64,000 bases of DNA from Mariannaea sp. PMI_226. Lineage: Eukaryota > Ascomycota > Sordariomycetes > Hypocreales > Nectriaceae. Below are positions 24,015-36,455 of the stretch, piece after piece. The stretch's first letter is position 1. The number at the start of each line of letters is the position of its first letter. Where the stretch lies: assembly GCA_024336345.1 (NCBI GenBank), contig JANFOG010000018.1, positions 186,001-250,000 of the forward strand, written 5' to 3'. Made by a program: the position numbers and the translations under genes. The notes beneath the pieces were generated by a model. That model saw only the letters and a list, made by a program, of their open reading frames with translations. It made no database searches and was not told the DNA's origin.

Positions 24015-25473
24015 ATGAATGAATACAGCAACATGAACCCTGCAGCCTCCGACCACAACGGCCATGGGAGTGAGCCAACAGACGCAGAACCGAAGAGGCC
24101 TGCCAAATTGTTCCACAGAAAGTCTCGAACCGGCTGTCAACAGTGCAGAATCAGACGAGTCAAGGTGAGCGGACCATGGCAGGGAACCCGGCTCTCTCCT
24201 TTGCCCGCATTTCCTTTACCCGCATCTCCTTTGCCCTCTCTCGCTTGTTTGCTTTCTTTCTTTCGTTTATTCTCTTCTCGTCTCCCCTTCGAATTAGCGA
24301 CTAGAGTGTATGGTACTAATCACATCACAGTGCGATGAAGCCAAGCCCATCTGTGCCAACTGCCAGCGCCTCAACTTGACCTGCGTCTACGACCGACAAA
24401 ATGTAGAGAGGAAGGATAAGGACAAGGGCCAGCATGCCCGCAAGGCGGACAATGGTGACCCTCCGGAATCAGAACAGCGACGCAGGTTGGAATTGCAGCT
24501 CTTCCATCAATTCACAAGTGAGACAGGCCCCTCGCTGGCCATCGATGACTTCTCTCTCAAGACCTGGGTGTCTGCCATTCCAGGTTTGGCCATGCAGTCG
24601 GATGCCATATTGTACTCTGTCTATTGCGTGACCGCTGCACATCGTGTGTTTCGGGATCCAGAAAACAGAGAAGAGCACTTGGGTATTTGTCACACCTACC
24701 TCAGTATGGCCTTACGAGAGCATGCAAAGGAAGTATCGCAGCTCAGCAAGGAAAATCTCGACACTGTAGTCGTTACCTCGAGCCTGCTACGGCTGTACAA
24801 TACATTCATGCTACGAGAACGCCCTCTTGTGCCTTACCAGCCGCCAACTGAGTGGATGAGGGCCACCGGCAGCAGTTCTGCGATATTCCGTCAGCTGTGG
24901 TCTCTGATAGAGGATGATCATGACTGCATTGCTTGGTCCATTGTGTCAAGCGCAACCATCATTCTGGATGAGGAGGCTCGAAACGCACCCGAAAACAGAG
25001 AGGGGCTTCTACATCTATTACAGCGCCAAGAACCTTACGAGCTAGCCGAGCCCTGGGACGCTGGGGTATATGAAGCCTACGAGACAACTATCAACTACAT
25101 TGGAGGCGTTTGGCTATCAATGAACAAGAATGAGAGCCCGGCCGACATTGCAAGGAAGCTCGCCATTTTCCCCATGCTGGTTGACAAGCGGTTCATAGCT
25201 CTGTTGGAGGAACAACGACCGCGCGCACTGGTCATTCTGGCGCACTACTTTGCACTGTTGTCTATGCTGCGAGGTTATTGGTGGATCGGTGACACTGGGC
25301 AACGCGAGCTCTGCGCAGCTCTTGAGGTCATACCCGATGAATGGAAGGGCTTGATGACTTGGCCGCTTCAGATTTTGGAACAGCAGATTGTCTTTACGGG
25401 TGAGACACCTCAGGGAGCGACGACAATGAAGACGGCAACGACGGCGACGACGACGACGACGACAGTGTTGTAG
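24015..25473 (+). CDS. Zn2Cys6 transcription factor
   Basis: Exons 24015-24164 and 24331-25473 (intron 166 nt, GTGAGC..CACAG) give 430 residues. The intron falls inside the zinc cluster, a common place in this family. The six Cys are at 41, 44, 51, 58, 61 and 68 with the spacing C-x2-C-x6-C-x6-C-x2-C-x6-C, preceded by basic RKSRTG. Residues 95-400 form the fungal-specific regulatory region (LQLFHQFTSETGPSL, then DAILYSVYCVTAAHR), resembling the sterol/UPC2-like group of regulators in layout. The tail is an almost pure Thr run encoded by ACG/ACA repeats (25436-25465). It acts in the nucleus on CGG-type sites; target genes cannot be told from the window. The neighbouring secreted hydrolase and unknown genes do not reveal a pathway. 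Confidence 0.92.
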
Positions 25474-25502
25474 TTATTTGGTGGCCCGACTTGTTGGTTG
25501 AA

Positions 25503-26108
25503 TTAATACCAGAACATGCCTCCCTCACTATCATCCAGCTTCCCCGATGCTTGCAGCTCCTCTAAGCTGGCTCTGACTCTCGAAACCATAGCCTTTCCAT
25601 ACTCGGGCCCAAGCGGCGGAGTGGCCTTTGTCTTGTCCTGCTTGACCCAGGCGACCTTAGCCACTTTGGATGCCGCCTCTCGTATAGACGATATCATGTC
25701 ATCATCATAAGCACCGCCAAAGACCACCGCCTTGACCCTATTGGATAAATTGCCAGAGCCGATACTGCTCGCTCTGCTGTCGGGTAGTTTTCCTTGCAAT
25801 ACCTGAGGGAGTTCTTCAACTCCTGCTTCCGGGCTGATGATGAAATGCACCACTAGGTCGTCCGTTAGCACCCGTCAAAACATCAAATTTTGTCCGTATG
25901 CTCTGTTCCGCCATACGGCCCACCTAGTAATTGAATCGACCCTACCTTCGTAATCTGGTTTCAATCCTTCAATGACAGCACCCCCAATCACTTCACTTCT
26001 TCCACAAACGACGATCGGCGTCGGAGTAGCCATGCTCGCGGTTGTGCGGATAGCGCGGAACTGTGCTTTGAAAAGAGGAGAAAACGCCGCTGCAAAAGGG
26101 CGAGCCAT
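25503..26108 (-). CDS. small conserved fungal protein, unknown function
   Basis: Exons 26108-25946 and 25852-25503 (intron 93 nt with branch GCTAACG and CCTAG acceptor) give 170 residues. The start is the first in-frame ATG; the extra N-terminus (ARPFAAAFSPLFKAQFRAIR) is Arg-rich and lacks acids, as in a mitochondrial presequence. An alternative start is the ATG at 26033. The core reads PIVVCGRSEVIGGAVIEGL, then after splicing YEVVHFIISPEAGVEELP, and near the end PPLGPEYGKAMVSRVRASLEEL. This matches a widespread Pezizomycotina family of about 150 residues. The IVVCGRSEVIGGAV start looks like a nucleotide-binding beta-alpha turn, but no activity is known. It is tail-to-tail with the Zn2Cys6 gene, only 29 bp apart. 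Confidence 0.83.
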
Positions 26109-26432
26109 GGTCCGTGGCCTCAGGAATGGAAGAGGAGAGATGAGCAGCCTCAATTCCGTCACTAACTGTGACTGGGCTGGTGAGTGTAAGCACTAAGAAG
26201 TTTGGAGAGATGGCAGCGGGCCGTAGTCTCTGACAGGGGGGAACAAAGTTGAGATGCGGGGAAGCGGGATCAAACACACACCAACCAAGACGCAGTGACG
26301 ACAGCGATGTATTATTTCAAGCAGTCAATCCATTTCTAACTTTGGTATCTGATTTTGGTAGTGAGGGCCAGGATCTATCCAAAGAAGCATTGTCTTGGAA
26401 TGTAATAACGCTAGACATCAACGTCACCCCGT

Positions 26433-26924
26433 CTATGATAGGTTTTTGCGAAAGTAGACTCGCTCATACCCCTCCTCTGTCCTCCTCTCCGTCTCAACAA
26501 ATCCCATCTTTGGATAAAGAGCAAGATTCTCGTACATCTTGACATTGGTAAATAGTGTGAGCGCTGCGAATCCCTGTGAGCGTGCAAACTCTTCGGCGAA
26601 GTTCATGAGAATGCGTCCGTATCCACGCCCTTGAGATGTCGGGTCAACCACCAGATTATTGATTTTTATCGATTCCGATTCTTGGTCGACGGCGATGATG
26701 ATGGAGCCCACAACCCGCTGGTCCTCGTTAGACTCAAGCACAAAAATGTCATGAGTTTTCATCAACTCGTCGTAGTCTGTGTTCATCGGGGCCGGTGGCT
26801 TGCCGATGCGCTCAATATACTTTGTGTAGGCTGCATTCACCATGCCTCTGATGATGGGAATATCCTCCGTCCTCGCCTTGAGGATGTGTGTTTCCCCGCC
26901 ATTGGTGCTTGAAGGTGCGGCCAT
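26433..26924 (-). CDS. GNAT-family N-acetyltransferase
   Basis: 163 residues, one exon, ATG at 26924. The acetyl-CoA-binding motif A is plain: INNLVVDPTSQGRGYGRILM, with Q/R-x-x-G-x-G as Q98-G-R-G-Y-G103. It is followed by the helix FAEEFARSQG and motif B (YPKMGFVETERR near residue 140). Length is normal for the superfamily. The substrate cannot be deduced; small-molecule amines are common for stand-alone fungal members. The gene is 325 bp upstream of the small unknown gene ending at 26108, in the same orientation. Confidence 0.9.
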   Translation of the reverse strand: MAAPSSTNGGETHILKARTEDIPIIRGMVNAAYTKYIERIGKPPAPMNTDYDELMKTHDIFVLESNEDQRVVGSIIIAVDQESESIKINNLVVDPTSQGRGYGRILMNFAEEFARSQGFAALTLFTNVKMYENLALYPKMGFVETERRTEEGYERVYFRKNLS

Positions 26925-28258
26925 TGTGGTGATATTATCACTTCAGGTATAACAGAATTCAGCGTATGTCGACTGTTCCGGGGTTACTTTTGCAAGAAGA
27001 GAGAGGCGGATGGGATCCAAAGCTGGCATACACAAGATAGAGAACACGGCGGGAGAGCGATAATATCGATGAGCGAGTTGCTGATGTTGGCAATGACTCA
27101 CCTAAGCCGTAAAGCCATCTCCGCAGTTTATTAGTGAGGTCCAATTTTTGTCATGAGGGCAAATCGAAAAAAAAAAAAAAAAAACTCGACCCTAGCTAGA
27201 CCCACGTTGAGTTGCAAGTCAATGTGACTCCTCTTTAGATATATCCCTGATTGTTGGTTTCACTTACATCCCCACGCTAATACTATAGATATATGTTTTG
27301 ACAGCCGTACCTCATATTGGTCTTTGACGAATATGCGTTCTTGTAGAGTTGAAGATGTCAGATATTTGGACCGACAACACGCGCTATCAGTTCGTTTCAC
27401 ACATGAACATCTATATATAAATGAGATAATATGCCGATTTGTCGTCTTGTGATAATATTTATATTAATTGAATTGGTCAACAGACATGAATACTGTGACG
27501 TGAGTTGTACGAGTGGGTGAGCCCTGGCCCGCCTTGGTCACTTTCAGCTTGGTGAATGGAAAAGACACCAAAAAAGAACAAGAAATCTTCTTTGTGCTCG
27601 CTAATCCTGCCTTGAATACGCCAAGAAGCCAACCTTTGGAGAAATTGAAGTTTAAAGCCAACTTCATTGGCGATCAAGCCATCTATGAGGGTATAGTTAT
27701 GCATTACAGTATGGATTTGGGAGCTGCAATAGTAGCACCTTAGGTAGACTAATACCGACGTTATTCACTAGTAACAGCCATCATCAATGAGAGCCTCGTT
27801 GTTGGTTTAACCACCACAATACTACCTCCCCCCAACAACTGAATTGCGAGGTGACTGTGTGGCGTTCGAAGTCAAGGCTTGAGCGCCACACACATCCTTG
27901 TCCTTTATTTAGCTGCTATTCGTCACTGGAATCTAGATACACAACAAACCAATGTACTGATCATGAGACTGAAATGAGACGGTGCCGAACTGCACTTCTG
28001 CTGCTGTGCCTCAGACATGTGTGCCTAGAGCAGGAATTTACTGCCCAACTGCTTAGCCCCCCACGACTGGTCAATCGCATGCTCATTTTCTCTTCGCATT
28101 GTGCCTCAACTTTCTACCAGAGAAGACACAGCTTGCGCCGTTCTCATCACATCCGTACAGATATAGGATTCCATCAAGATATTCGATCGCTTCAGGCTTC
28201 TTCCAGGCTAGAGTCCAAATCTTGTTGACCAGGTCACGCCCTCAGCTGATATTTTGCC
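26925..28258. other. intergenic with A tract and one protein-like frame
   Basis: A poly-A run lies at 27168-27184. A plus-strand frame, 27513-27743, has protein-like composition (GEPWPALVTFSLVNGKD... to MHYSMDLGAAIVAP, 76 codons) but starts with GTG and lacks an upstream ATG, so it may be an exon or relic. No other gene is supportable. Confidence 0.45.
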
Positions 28259-31200
28259 ATGGCATCTCTCGGGAAGCTGACCAACGCATTTATGCAAGTA
28301 TCCCAGGAGACAACACTCACGTTGGCAAATCTCAACTTTGATTTCGCCCTGATCAAGTACGACGCCCCAGAAGAGTATCGTGGCCTTGGTAACTCGCTCT
28401 CGACCTACAGGAAGACATCGGCTGAGGATGGATCCCTTCACATCGCTGCACGCAAACTCACAGCACTCTTTCAGAGCGTCATTCCACCCGTACCCAACCT
28501 AATCCAGGCCTACGGAACGCGAGCTAGCGAGATTGCAGCATCGCCAGAGCTCAACCCGCAAGGAAATGCGAGGCATGGAATCTTTGCTGATCATATTGGA
28601 GCGGATGGCACAAGCATTTAGGCCTCGGCTACTTCTGGAAAAGACGCCGTTACCATGCATTTACTCGCGTGTATGCTGGCCAGAATTTGGAAAAGGGAAG
28701 AAGCCATACCCATCTGGACGGAGCTGGTGGAGCAGCGGAAGGCACTTCTTCAAAATTCTATTGCAGAAGCCGATGGACCCTTTCAGATCTCTGATCTGGC
28801 GGCATCTCGCATTGATCTGAGCAGGAAGGAATTGGATGAATGGGATTCAAGTGCAAGGTAAACTGAACCTTACGGGAACCTCAAACTGACCGACCTTTAC
28901 TGACAGAGTCAGGGCATGGCTTCAGACCGCCGACGCCGGCCAAGAACGCCGCCAGACTCAACTCAGACTTATTGTCGATAACATTTCACTACCAGTCTCT
29001 GCGAGTAACAACATATACTCCGCCATCACTGATGCTTGGACAAGTGCTATGAAAACATTGGAGAGTCTAATCAAGGGCGCACCACAGCGAGTCAGCGACG
29101 GCGCTATATTGCTGGGGTTGTCGTCGTGGCACTTGTATCCCAACATACTCCTCGCTGGCACCAATCAGCACGTCAATCAATCCGATCCCTTAATAAACCA
29201 GGGTGGCATCATCACCGTCGGTCTACAGAACAAGGGAGATGATAGCAAAGGGGTAGTCTGGTCACTTCCTTTGACCCAGGTGAGGTACTATGGTGAACCT
29301 GTAATAGCAACCCGACATGCAGGACTAGGAGAATCGCAGGTCTCATTTCAGGAATCCATGCTTGTGGTAGTTGGAAGCCTAGTCCGTTCGTGGCAGCTAC
29401 CAGAAATCGAACTTGACAATGCATTGGACTTGATCAGGATCATAGCTGATGCGGCCAAATCCTGCGTTGTATATTCCAAGCCACAGGATTCACGGTGGCA
29501 GAGAGGACATAATATGGTTGACTGGTTATCTTTGTTAGCAACCTCCATTGTGTCCTATACTAAAGCGGTTGGTATTAGCAAGCAGAAATTGGCTCGTCTC
29601 ATCAAGTATGGCCAACGGAACTGCTCCAGGCTTTTGTCAGACCCAAAAGCGTATCCAAGGCCTGCATTCGGCTTGACAAGCTTCTCACAGCTTCTGGAGT
29701 CTATCGAGCACAGCCATGAGCCTCGAATAGCCTTCCTCCGCAAATGGGCAACCAGAGAACTCGATCCCACAGTCACTGCCAAAGCCATCATTATATACAA
29801 GACGGATCCTCAAAGTTCCACTTATTTCTACAAGAACCTTCTTCTTGACGACAGGTCTCAGAGTGTAGTTGGAAACAACACAAGCCAAGAACCCTCTGAG
29901 ACGATTCGCTTTGATTCAAACGACGGCGAGCTCGTTCATCTTGTTTGTGGATGCGAATCTATGCCATACAGATTTTTGTGTGGAGACCTATCGCTTTGTG
30001 CGATCTACATTCCAATTTCTGTACCCATCGACGGCCTAGTCCAAAACAACTGTATGAGCACCATGGAGCTATACAAATGCATCAAGGAAGGCGATATAGC
30101 GGCCAAACATGTCACGGAAGCGCTCGACAAAATAAGCCAGTCGGCCCACAGGAGGCTGGGCGGCTACTTTCAATCCTTTTTTGCCATCGGGGCTGCGGGT
30201 GACATCTATGCCAAACTTCCTGGTGCCCAAGTAAACCTCCAAGCAATGTCTCTGCGAGTTAGCAAGGCAAAATGGTGGGAAGCCATGCTGAAACCACAAT
30301 CCAGTAAAGTACACGCTGTCATGGCCTGCATTGCTTACTTCGAGACTGGAGGCCTTGATGTGAATCCCGAGGATCTAGGAGATTATACATTCGCTGTTTG
30401 TCATGCAACATCCATATTTGTCGCGAGTCGGCTTCTAGGCGACCCCATTGATGATACTCTTGAGCACTCGGTCGAGAGAATCATTGGCAACGTTGGTAAG
30501 CCAGGATTATCATTTCTAGTAACCCCGCCAGACCCGAAGAGTCAAGCTTTCGACCCTTCATCCTGGCACCTAATTGCCCACGAGAAGTACGATGGAAAGA
30601 AACAGGACAGCTTCTGGGGAACGTCATTTCACCTGTCATTTACTGGGTATGAGCTTCCTCTGGGAGTGGGCCAGCGCAGCGGGAGAGATATCGCCGCATA
30701 TTTGCTAGAGACTGTTATATCTGTCTATGACAAGGACAAATGGGTCGCAGATTTGGAAATCCTAAGAGCTTCGAAGCGCTGGAAAAAGGCACCAGTTTTG
30801 CCTTGCTCACACCCTCTTGAAACGCAAAATACGATCCCTGAACTACCCCTTGTATCGGTCGACAGCTGGTTGGAGATTATTGATCCTCCACAACCTGGCC
30901 AAAATGCCGTTGTGCGTGCCACTGGCAACCCAATTGCAAGACTTGCAACAGCAACTATGGCTTTGCAGATGCGCCATAAAGTTCTCATTCTCCCAGAGAA
31001 AGTATGTTGGGCGTGTCAGGGTAGATTCCTTGTTGGTCTGCTCGACAGAAAAGCCTTTCGTATATCATTTTCTACTCACGTCACGCATGAGGGAGAACTA
31101 TATACGGGAGAACTATATACCGAGCGTGGTGATGGAATGATACCTTCGAGCGCATTTGACTTAAGTGATGCGGAAGCTGGGAGCGTATATCGTTCTGATT

Positions 31201-31268
31201 CGGAGTCGGTTGACTCGAATGGAGAAATCCTGTACGAGGATGAGCCGAGGCTTTTCATTATTTACTGA
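28259..31268 (+). CDS. large conserved fungal protein of unknown function, interrupted by in-frame TAG
   Basis: Exons 28259-28857 and 28907-31268 (intron 49 nt, GTAAAC..GACAG) would give about 986 codons. Codon 121 is TAG (28619-28621), but the same frame continues without other stops, through SGKDAVTMHLLACMLARIW and TELVEQRK. In relatives of this family as I recall them the position is Trp, so this looks like TGG changed to TAG. The protein has no catalytic motif I recognise. It is a common Pezizomycotina type with repeated NFDFAL- and AARKL-like segments near the start and Cys-rich pieces later (LVHLVCGCESMPYRFLCGDL, residue about 565). A 15-bp in-frame duplication at 31091-31120 doubles GELYT. 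It could be a strain-specific null allele, an assembly error or a readthrough gene. Confidence 0.75.
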
Positions 31269-31789
31269 GGAGCTTGGCACAAGGAATGTGACATGGATAA
31301 TATGCATACGAGACCCAAGGAAACGTGGTTGAAGACCCATTCACAAAAATCATAGACAGCTTCAAGTTTGGTCAGCGGGCATCCCCAGTTATATGATATA
31401 TTGGGGACACGAGAAGACTTTGGACAATAGCCGAGAAAGGTGTCTGAGAGGTACACTAATTTGATCCGGCTTGCCTGGTATTTAAGATCCTGCCTAACAT
31501 CAGTCGGAGCTCCCTGCGCCCCGATCCAACAAGTAATCTACAATGGAACACTTTTCTTGGACGTATTATCTATACCATGTCAGCGCCGATTTCCAGATTT
31601 TTCTCTCATCCATTTTTATCACGTATCCTCTCACTATTCCCGAGATATTTCATCCAACTTAGGAGCTTATGTGTCATTTCAAACCAAGAGCCCATGAAGC
31701 GCTCAACGTGCCTTCTCATGTCAAGACATCAATGACAGCGCCAGCAATATAACCCATTATATCATAGCTAACAGTTACAACCTAACAGT
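31269..31789. other. intergenic, possible start of Lys2-like relic
   Basis: AT-rich, without a clear frame. The eroded 5' end of the adenylation-domain relic may extend into it; I see no recognisable motif before about 31790. Confidence 0.4.
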
Positions 31790-34034
31790 TCTTGCTCAAC
31801 TCCCTAGTTATCTTGTCATTACTAACGATGTCACAGAGCCAATCTTGTCGCTGCTCAATGGGCGCCCTCAAGGCTGGCGCTACCGCCAATATGCTTGAGA
31901 CACATTACCTTCTTGAGGGCCACTTCTCATTGATATTGCGAAACCCAGGTCTCTTGTCTACATCCAGAAGGCTCTTGAGGAATTTAGGAGGCCAATGAGT
32001 ATTGTCATCGACTTCAAGAGCTATCTAGACCTAATGTGTGTCGGTTCCTGGTCTACGGCTATCTGAAAACGGTGAGCTGAGCGAAGGGATACCGATGGCA
32101 AAGATCGTTGAGCAGGTCAGGCATCCTGTAGTGAACAAGATCCTGATGTCATTGTTGGTCCCGATTTTATCCCTACGCTGGGCTATATGAGTGGATCAGA
32201 GGGTCCTCTGAAAGGCGTTCAAGGACACCATTTTTCACTCACCTTTCAGTCGCCTTGGATAGGTAAGAAGGTTAGCCTTTCAGAAGGGGACAAGTTCACC
32301 ATACTGCCTGGTATTGCCCATGATCTGTTCCAAGCAAATTGGGCTATAATTCTCCCTCTATCTCTTGCTCCCTCCCGACTCCTGGTGTTGATGATCAAGT
32401 TTTTAATAACTGCATTACAAAGAGAAATATTTCCACGTTGCTATTTCTAGGAGCCAAGATCATTGTTCACCCAGCCGAGGTGACTATCTACGGGCTGCTA
32501 GCTAAGTACATGAATGAACATAAGGCAAGGGTAATTCATTCAACTCTCCGGCTATGGCCCAGCCTCTTGTTAGGCTCTTGTTGGCGGCGCGCCTTTTTCC
32601 AAGTAATAAATCCAGCTCAGGATCTTAGGTTTCTCGATTCCCTGCCAGATGTTTATTCCAGTTGGCCAAGGTATCTTGGATGTCCAGCTTCTGGTCGTAG
32701 ATCGCGAGGACAGAACCAAGGTGCGCGAGATGGGCGAACAAGGCAAACTGTTCCTTCGAGCTGCGGGTCTCGTAGAGATTGGGGACGATGGCAAGACCAC
32801 AGAGTTAAACTGATCCAAGTTTGTTCTCAACTGGTTTGTTGGTCGCACCAAGTGGCTGCAGGAGTATATGAGATCAGGCTCTGGAATTGCACAACTTTAA
32901 GGGACCATTGCATCATCTATATCGAACCGATGATCTTAGATGAACCCTCGACGGAAGCATTGAATGCGTAGGTCTGATTGATTCTCAAGTCATGATTCGA
33001 GGCTTCTCCATCGAACTGGGCGAAATTGACGTACAGCTATCACAACCATTAGTACGCGAAAATCTGACGGTAGTTCGGAAAGATAAGGACGAGGAGCAAA
33101 CACTAGTAACCTATTATTTCGTCTCAGAGACCAAGCAGTGGTCCAACAGCGTCAACTTGATGATGACGGCGAAGTTATCGAACAGGAACTAGCATGCGAG
33201 TCGATAGCCGGAATGCTTAGACGGTTTAACTTGCTGTTACAAGTGGATGCTGCAGTACTCCGGCCTTCAACCGGCGAATGTGCGAAGCACAGTGGGCTGC
33301 ATCCAACTTTATGGCACGGGAAAACCCAAGCGACTAGCATTCATCAGTTCGGCCTCAACATTGAATCACAACCATGATGTGCAGTTCTCACAAGAGGTTG
33401 AAGCTAGTGTGCCGGAGACGAACGACCTGAAAAGCAGCCGAAAGAGCCTTGGCACCGGCCATGGCCAATCGAAGTGGGCGCGCGAGTTTCTCGTGCGTGA
33501 AGCCGGACGGAAGGGCCTTATCTTATTGGGTCCGTTGCATGGCCCAGGTACATGACAGGCAAACTGGCTTCTGGTATTATCTGTCACGGCTGTGGGAAAG
33601 GAACCTGAAGGTAGGAGCTCGTCCTGACATTACGAATACACATAATACAGTTCTTATCTCCAAGTGAGCCGCATTCTCATCATCGCAGCATTCCATCTGC
33701 ATGCTACTACGGGACATTCCTTTGCGCGTAGCTCGGATTACCAGCCATCGGCGTTTGACGCTGAATGAGTGGACGCCTTTGAGCTATATGGATATCGTGT
33801 GCTGACGGTGGGTGCCATACCAAGAATGGTGCACAAAGGTTGTCGGGGACATGGGTCAATGGGGCGACGACGGATGGACACGCTTTGCTCCTACTGTTTC
33901 ACTTTGAAATGAGAAACCTGCCTGCGAAGACCATTGCGCCCCAGTTGGATGATCGCAATGTGAAGCAGTGTTTAGATCATACATCGAGCAAAATAGAAAT
34001 CAAGATGAGTCTTCTTCTTTCTCAGGTGCTCTGA
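31790..34034 (+). pseudogene. alpha-aminoadipate reductase (Lys2-like) relic
   Basis: Degenerate copy of a Lys2-type adenylation/reductase protein, recognisable by pieces in order but in shifting frames. MGALKAGATANM (about 31859) matches the adenylation core; IAKPRSLVYI (about 31936) follows. Then come GYMSGSEGPLKGVQG and GDKFTILPGIAHD (32184-32325), LFLGAKIIVHPAE (about 32440), VQLLVVDREDRTKV (about 32680), [17 protein letters not shown] then [16 protein letters not shown] (32994-33100), the reductase part GKPKRLAFISSAS and GTGHGQSKW (33310-33480), and LPAKTIAPQLDDRN (about 33915-33960). A working enzyme is near 1,400 residues; this is about half that length, with stops and frameshifts and with the carrier-protein region and the NAD(P) motif missing. 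The functional lysine-pathway gene is presumably elsewhere; this may be a duplicated or accessory paralog. Confidence 0.85.
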
Positions 34035-34804
34035 ACATGTAACCTCTCGGCATGTACTTGGCGTAGCTAGCAGCCGTTGAATTCCTGCCAGCACCGAAAG
34101 AGAAGGGTGAATACGAGCTGCCAAGTGTCGACAAGGCAAGGTTGCAAGCGATTGCCTCAGATAGCTGGGGGGGGGGGGGGGTAGGTCTGCAAAGCCGTAG
34201 ACCACATGCAGGAAATCACGAGACACCAAAATAATAGAATCAAAGCATCAGTTGACTAGTGAAGTTTGAGGTTCCAAGAACATAGGCGACTAGGTGCATA
34301 CCGCGAATGAACTGCACGGCGCTGTGCAGAATGTCTGTTTATCGAACTTTGGCTGAGCTAAATTTTAGGGATTACACTCAGATACTACTCCTCAAAAAGA
34401 GATTTCTCCAGAAGTACACCAGAGTTGTAGTAGAGACGAATCAGCTACAGGGTTTCTTACTGACTTGCGTTGCCCAAGGTTGAAGTAAACCTCTAATCCC
34501 CTGGTGTAAGGCGTGTATGTTATCTGTTTGTTCATAATCGAACTTGTCAGTTTCTGCATGCTCGATCATGCATACATATATCCGCTGTGCATTGGGGCTA
34601 TGAACTAAAAGGGGGGAGGAGGCAACAAATGCCAAGGCACAACGAAGTTCCATACTTCAGTGACTTCTACTACATAGTATTTCTAAATTTCTAATTACTA
34701 CAGATTATATAGTAGATACAGGCGTCTGACTTCTTGTCTGATTTGCTGATCGATATCCTGCAATGCAATAGAGCAGCCACCGCAGGAATTGTATAATGTA
34801 GTAA
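34035..34804. other. intergenic with 15-base G run
   Basis: A run of 15 G lies at 34167-34181. No supported gene. It is the 3' flank of the glycosyltransferase gene ending at 34805. Confidence 0.5.
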
Positions 34805-36455
34805 TTACGACGAGCTGTTCCTCGGTCTTTCTTCTGTTGGAGGTTCCACCTTGAATATTTCGCCATAGAACTCGCCACATGCTGCCTTGAAAGAAAGATA
34901 TGATTCTGTATCTAGATCTGTAAAGAGGCCACCGTAGCCATCCGGGTTGGGCCCTTCGTCACCCAGATTTGGGTCTTGTGTTGGGAGCTGAAGAGCATCA
35001 AACCACCATCTGTCATCAATCGGCTCACTCGAGATGGGTTTCCTGGCCAGGTTTTGCTTGGCTGCGTGCTTGAGTAATGGGTCGAGATAGGGGAAATACC
35101 AGAACGACTGGAAGCGTTTGACAAATTTCTTCTTGCTGCAAGTATTGTGGTAGAAGGCGAAGATGCGGTGTGTGGCGATGTTCGTGCCGAGAGCGAGGCT
35201 GCGGAACCACGTCTTCGCTGATTCCGCTGGTTTACTGTCCTGGTCGAAGGCATCGAAGAAGTGCAACCAAGACTTGAGGAAGGATGCAGGCAGAGGGATT
35301 TTAAATGCTTGGAAGTGTTCCCCTTCATTCATGACATCTTTGGCCATCAGCGCTGAGTTATCCCACCTGTCGTACTTGATCTTGTGCATAAAGATGTCAT
35401 TATGGCACTGAGTTTGTGTAAAGGCTGACTCGAAGTCTACGGTGACATGGAACTCGGTCTGATCGTTCTCGTCGACACGATCCTTGGGAAGTTGGTAATC
35501 GTCACCCTTTCTGGGGTATTCTTGACCAGGGGCGAGGAGTGGAAGGTTACGGTGGTACTCTTGACGGGCGTACATCTTCGAAACGTAATGCTGGTCTGAG
35601 TTGCGGTAACGGTACTCTGGATTCCAAGTCTCTGTAATGAGCTCAAGTGTCTTATCAATGAAGCGACGAAGATCACCGACTGGCCCGATGACAGTGCCTG
35701 AGTTGAGATATTTAGATGGGCTGAAAGGGAGCCCGCCATTGTTGGTTTGTGGCCCCCAGACATTATGAGGGCTGGGGCTGTCTGGAATCAGCCAGCACTG
35801 AGGCTCAGTCCCTGGACCCGGAAAACAACCCTTATCTGTTCCCCAAAGAATTGTTTCGTATAACCCTTTCTTGCGTGCCTCACTCAAGGAGAGGCCGTGT
35901 TTATCAGCAACGCGCTGGTTTGCGACGGCCATAAGCTCGAAGTACATGCTGATAGTTGCTTCAGCAGGATTTTGGGCGACAACATCGAAGCCATCGACGA
36001 CGATGACCAAATCATCATCTTGCAAGCTTGTGCCATTATGAAGGTATCGTGAAACGGAGCGGAGTTTGGCAATATGTGCGGCTTTAGCATCATATTCGCC
36101 CTCTCCCTTGTAGCCCACGAGAACTGGGATGGAGTAACGATTTAGAAGCGCGGAAGCGGCGCTGGCGCACACCGCGGCGGTGAGTTTTGTTGTGGGAATA
36201 AGATAATGGAGCTTGGAATTGCGTTGCTCCGAAGGTGGTTGGGACTTCAGTGTGGTCGACGCTGGTGTTTTAGGGGGACGATTCCAAGTCTCTCTCAAGG
36301 GCTACTAGAGTGTTAATATCATCTTGTAAGGAAAGTAAAGGAAAAGCGAGGGGAGCACAGCGTACAAGGGTTACCTGGATTCCATAGAGAACGACACAGA
36401 CCAATACGAACAGACCGATGGCCGCCGTCCTGTTCATCCGGGAGACAAATATCAT
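34805..36455 (-). CDS. PLOD-type glycosyltransferase, type II membrane protein
   Basis: Exons 36455-36375 and 36301-34805 (intron 73 nt; the second of two overlapping AGs is used, because the first would give TAG) yield 525 residues. A second ATG at 36437 is equally possible. An N-terminal anchor (AAIGLFVLVCVVLYGIQ) suggests a Golgi or ER lumenal enzyme. The glycosyltransferase domain starts at about residue 60 (KLHYLIPTTK). Landmarks: a DxD-like VIVVDGFDVV, WGPQTNNGG, LNSGTVIGPVGDLRRF, SDQHYVSKMY and the FHVTVDFESAFTQTQ loop. This is the pattern of the sugar-transferring part of lysyl-hydroxylase/galactosyltransferase (PLOD-like) enzymes found in many fungi without the hydroxylase part. A His-bearing region (LPASFLKSWLHFF) follows at about residue 340. 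Acceptor unknown. Confidence 0.87.

Noticed and set aside
31790..34034. Lys2-like relic as a RIP-mutated copy
   Set aside because: Breaks are mainly deletions and frameshifts, and long stretches keep normal codons; RIP alone does not explain them.
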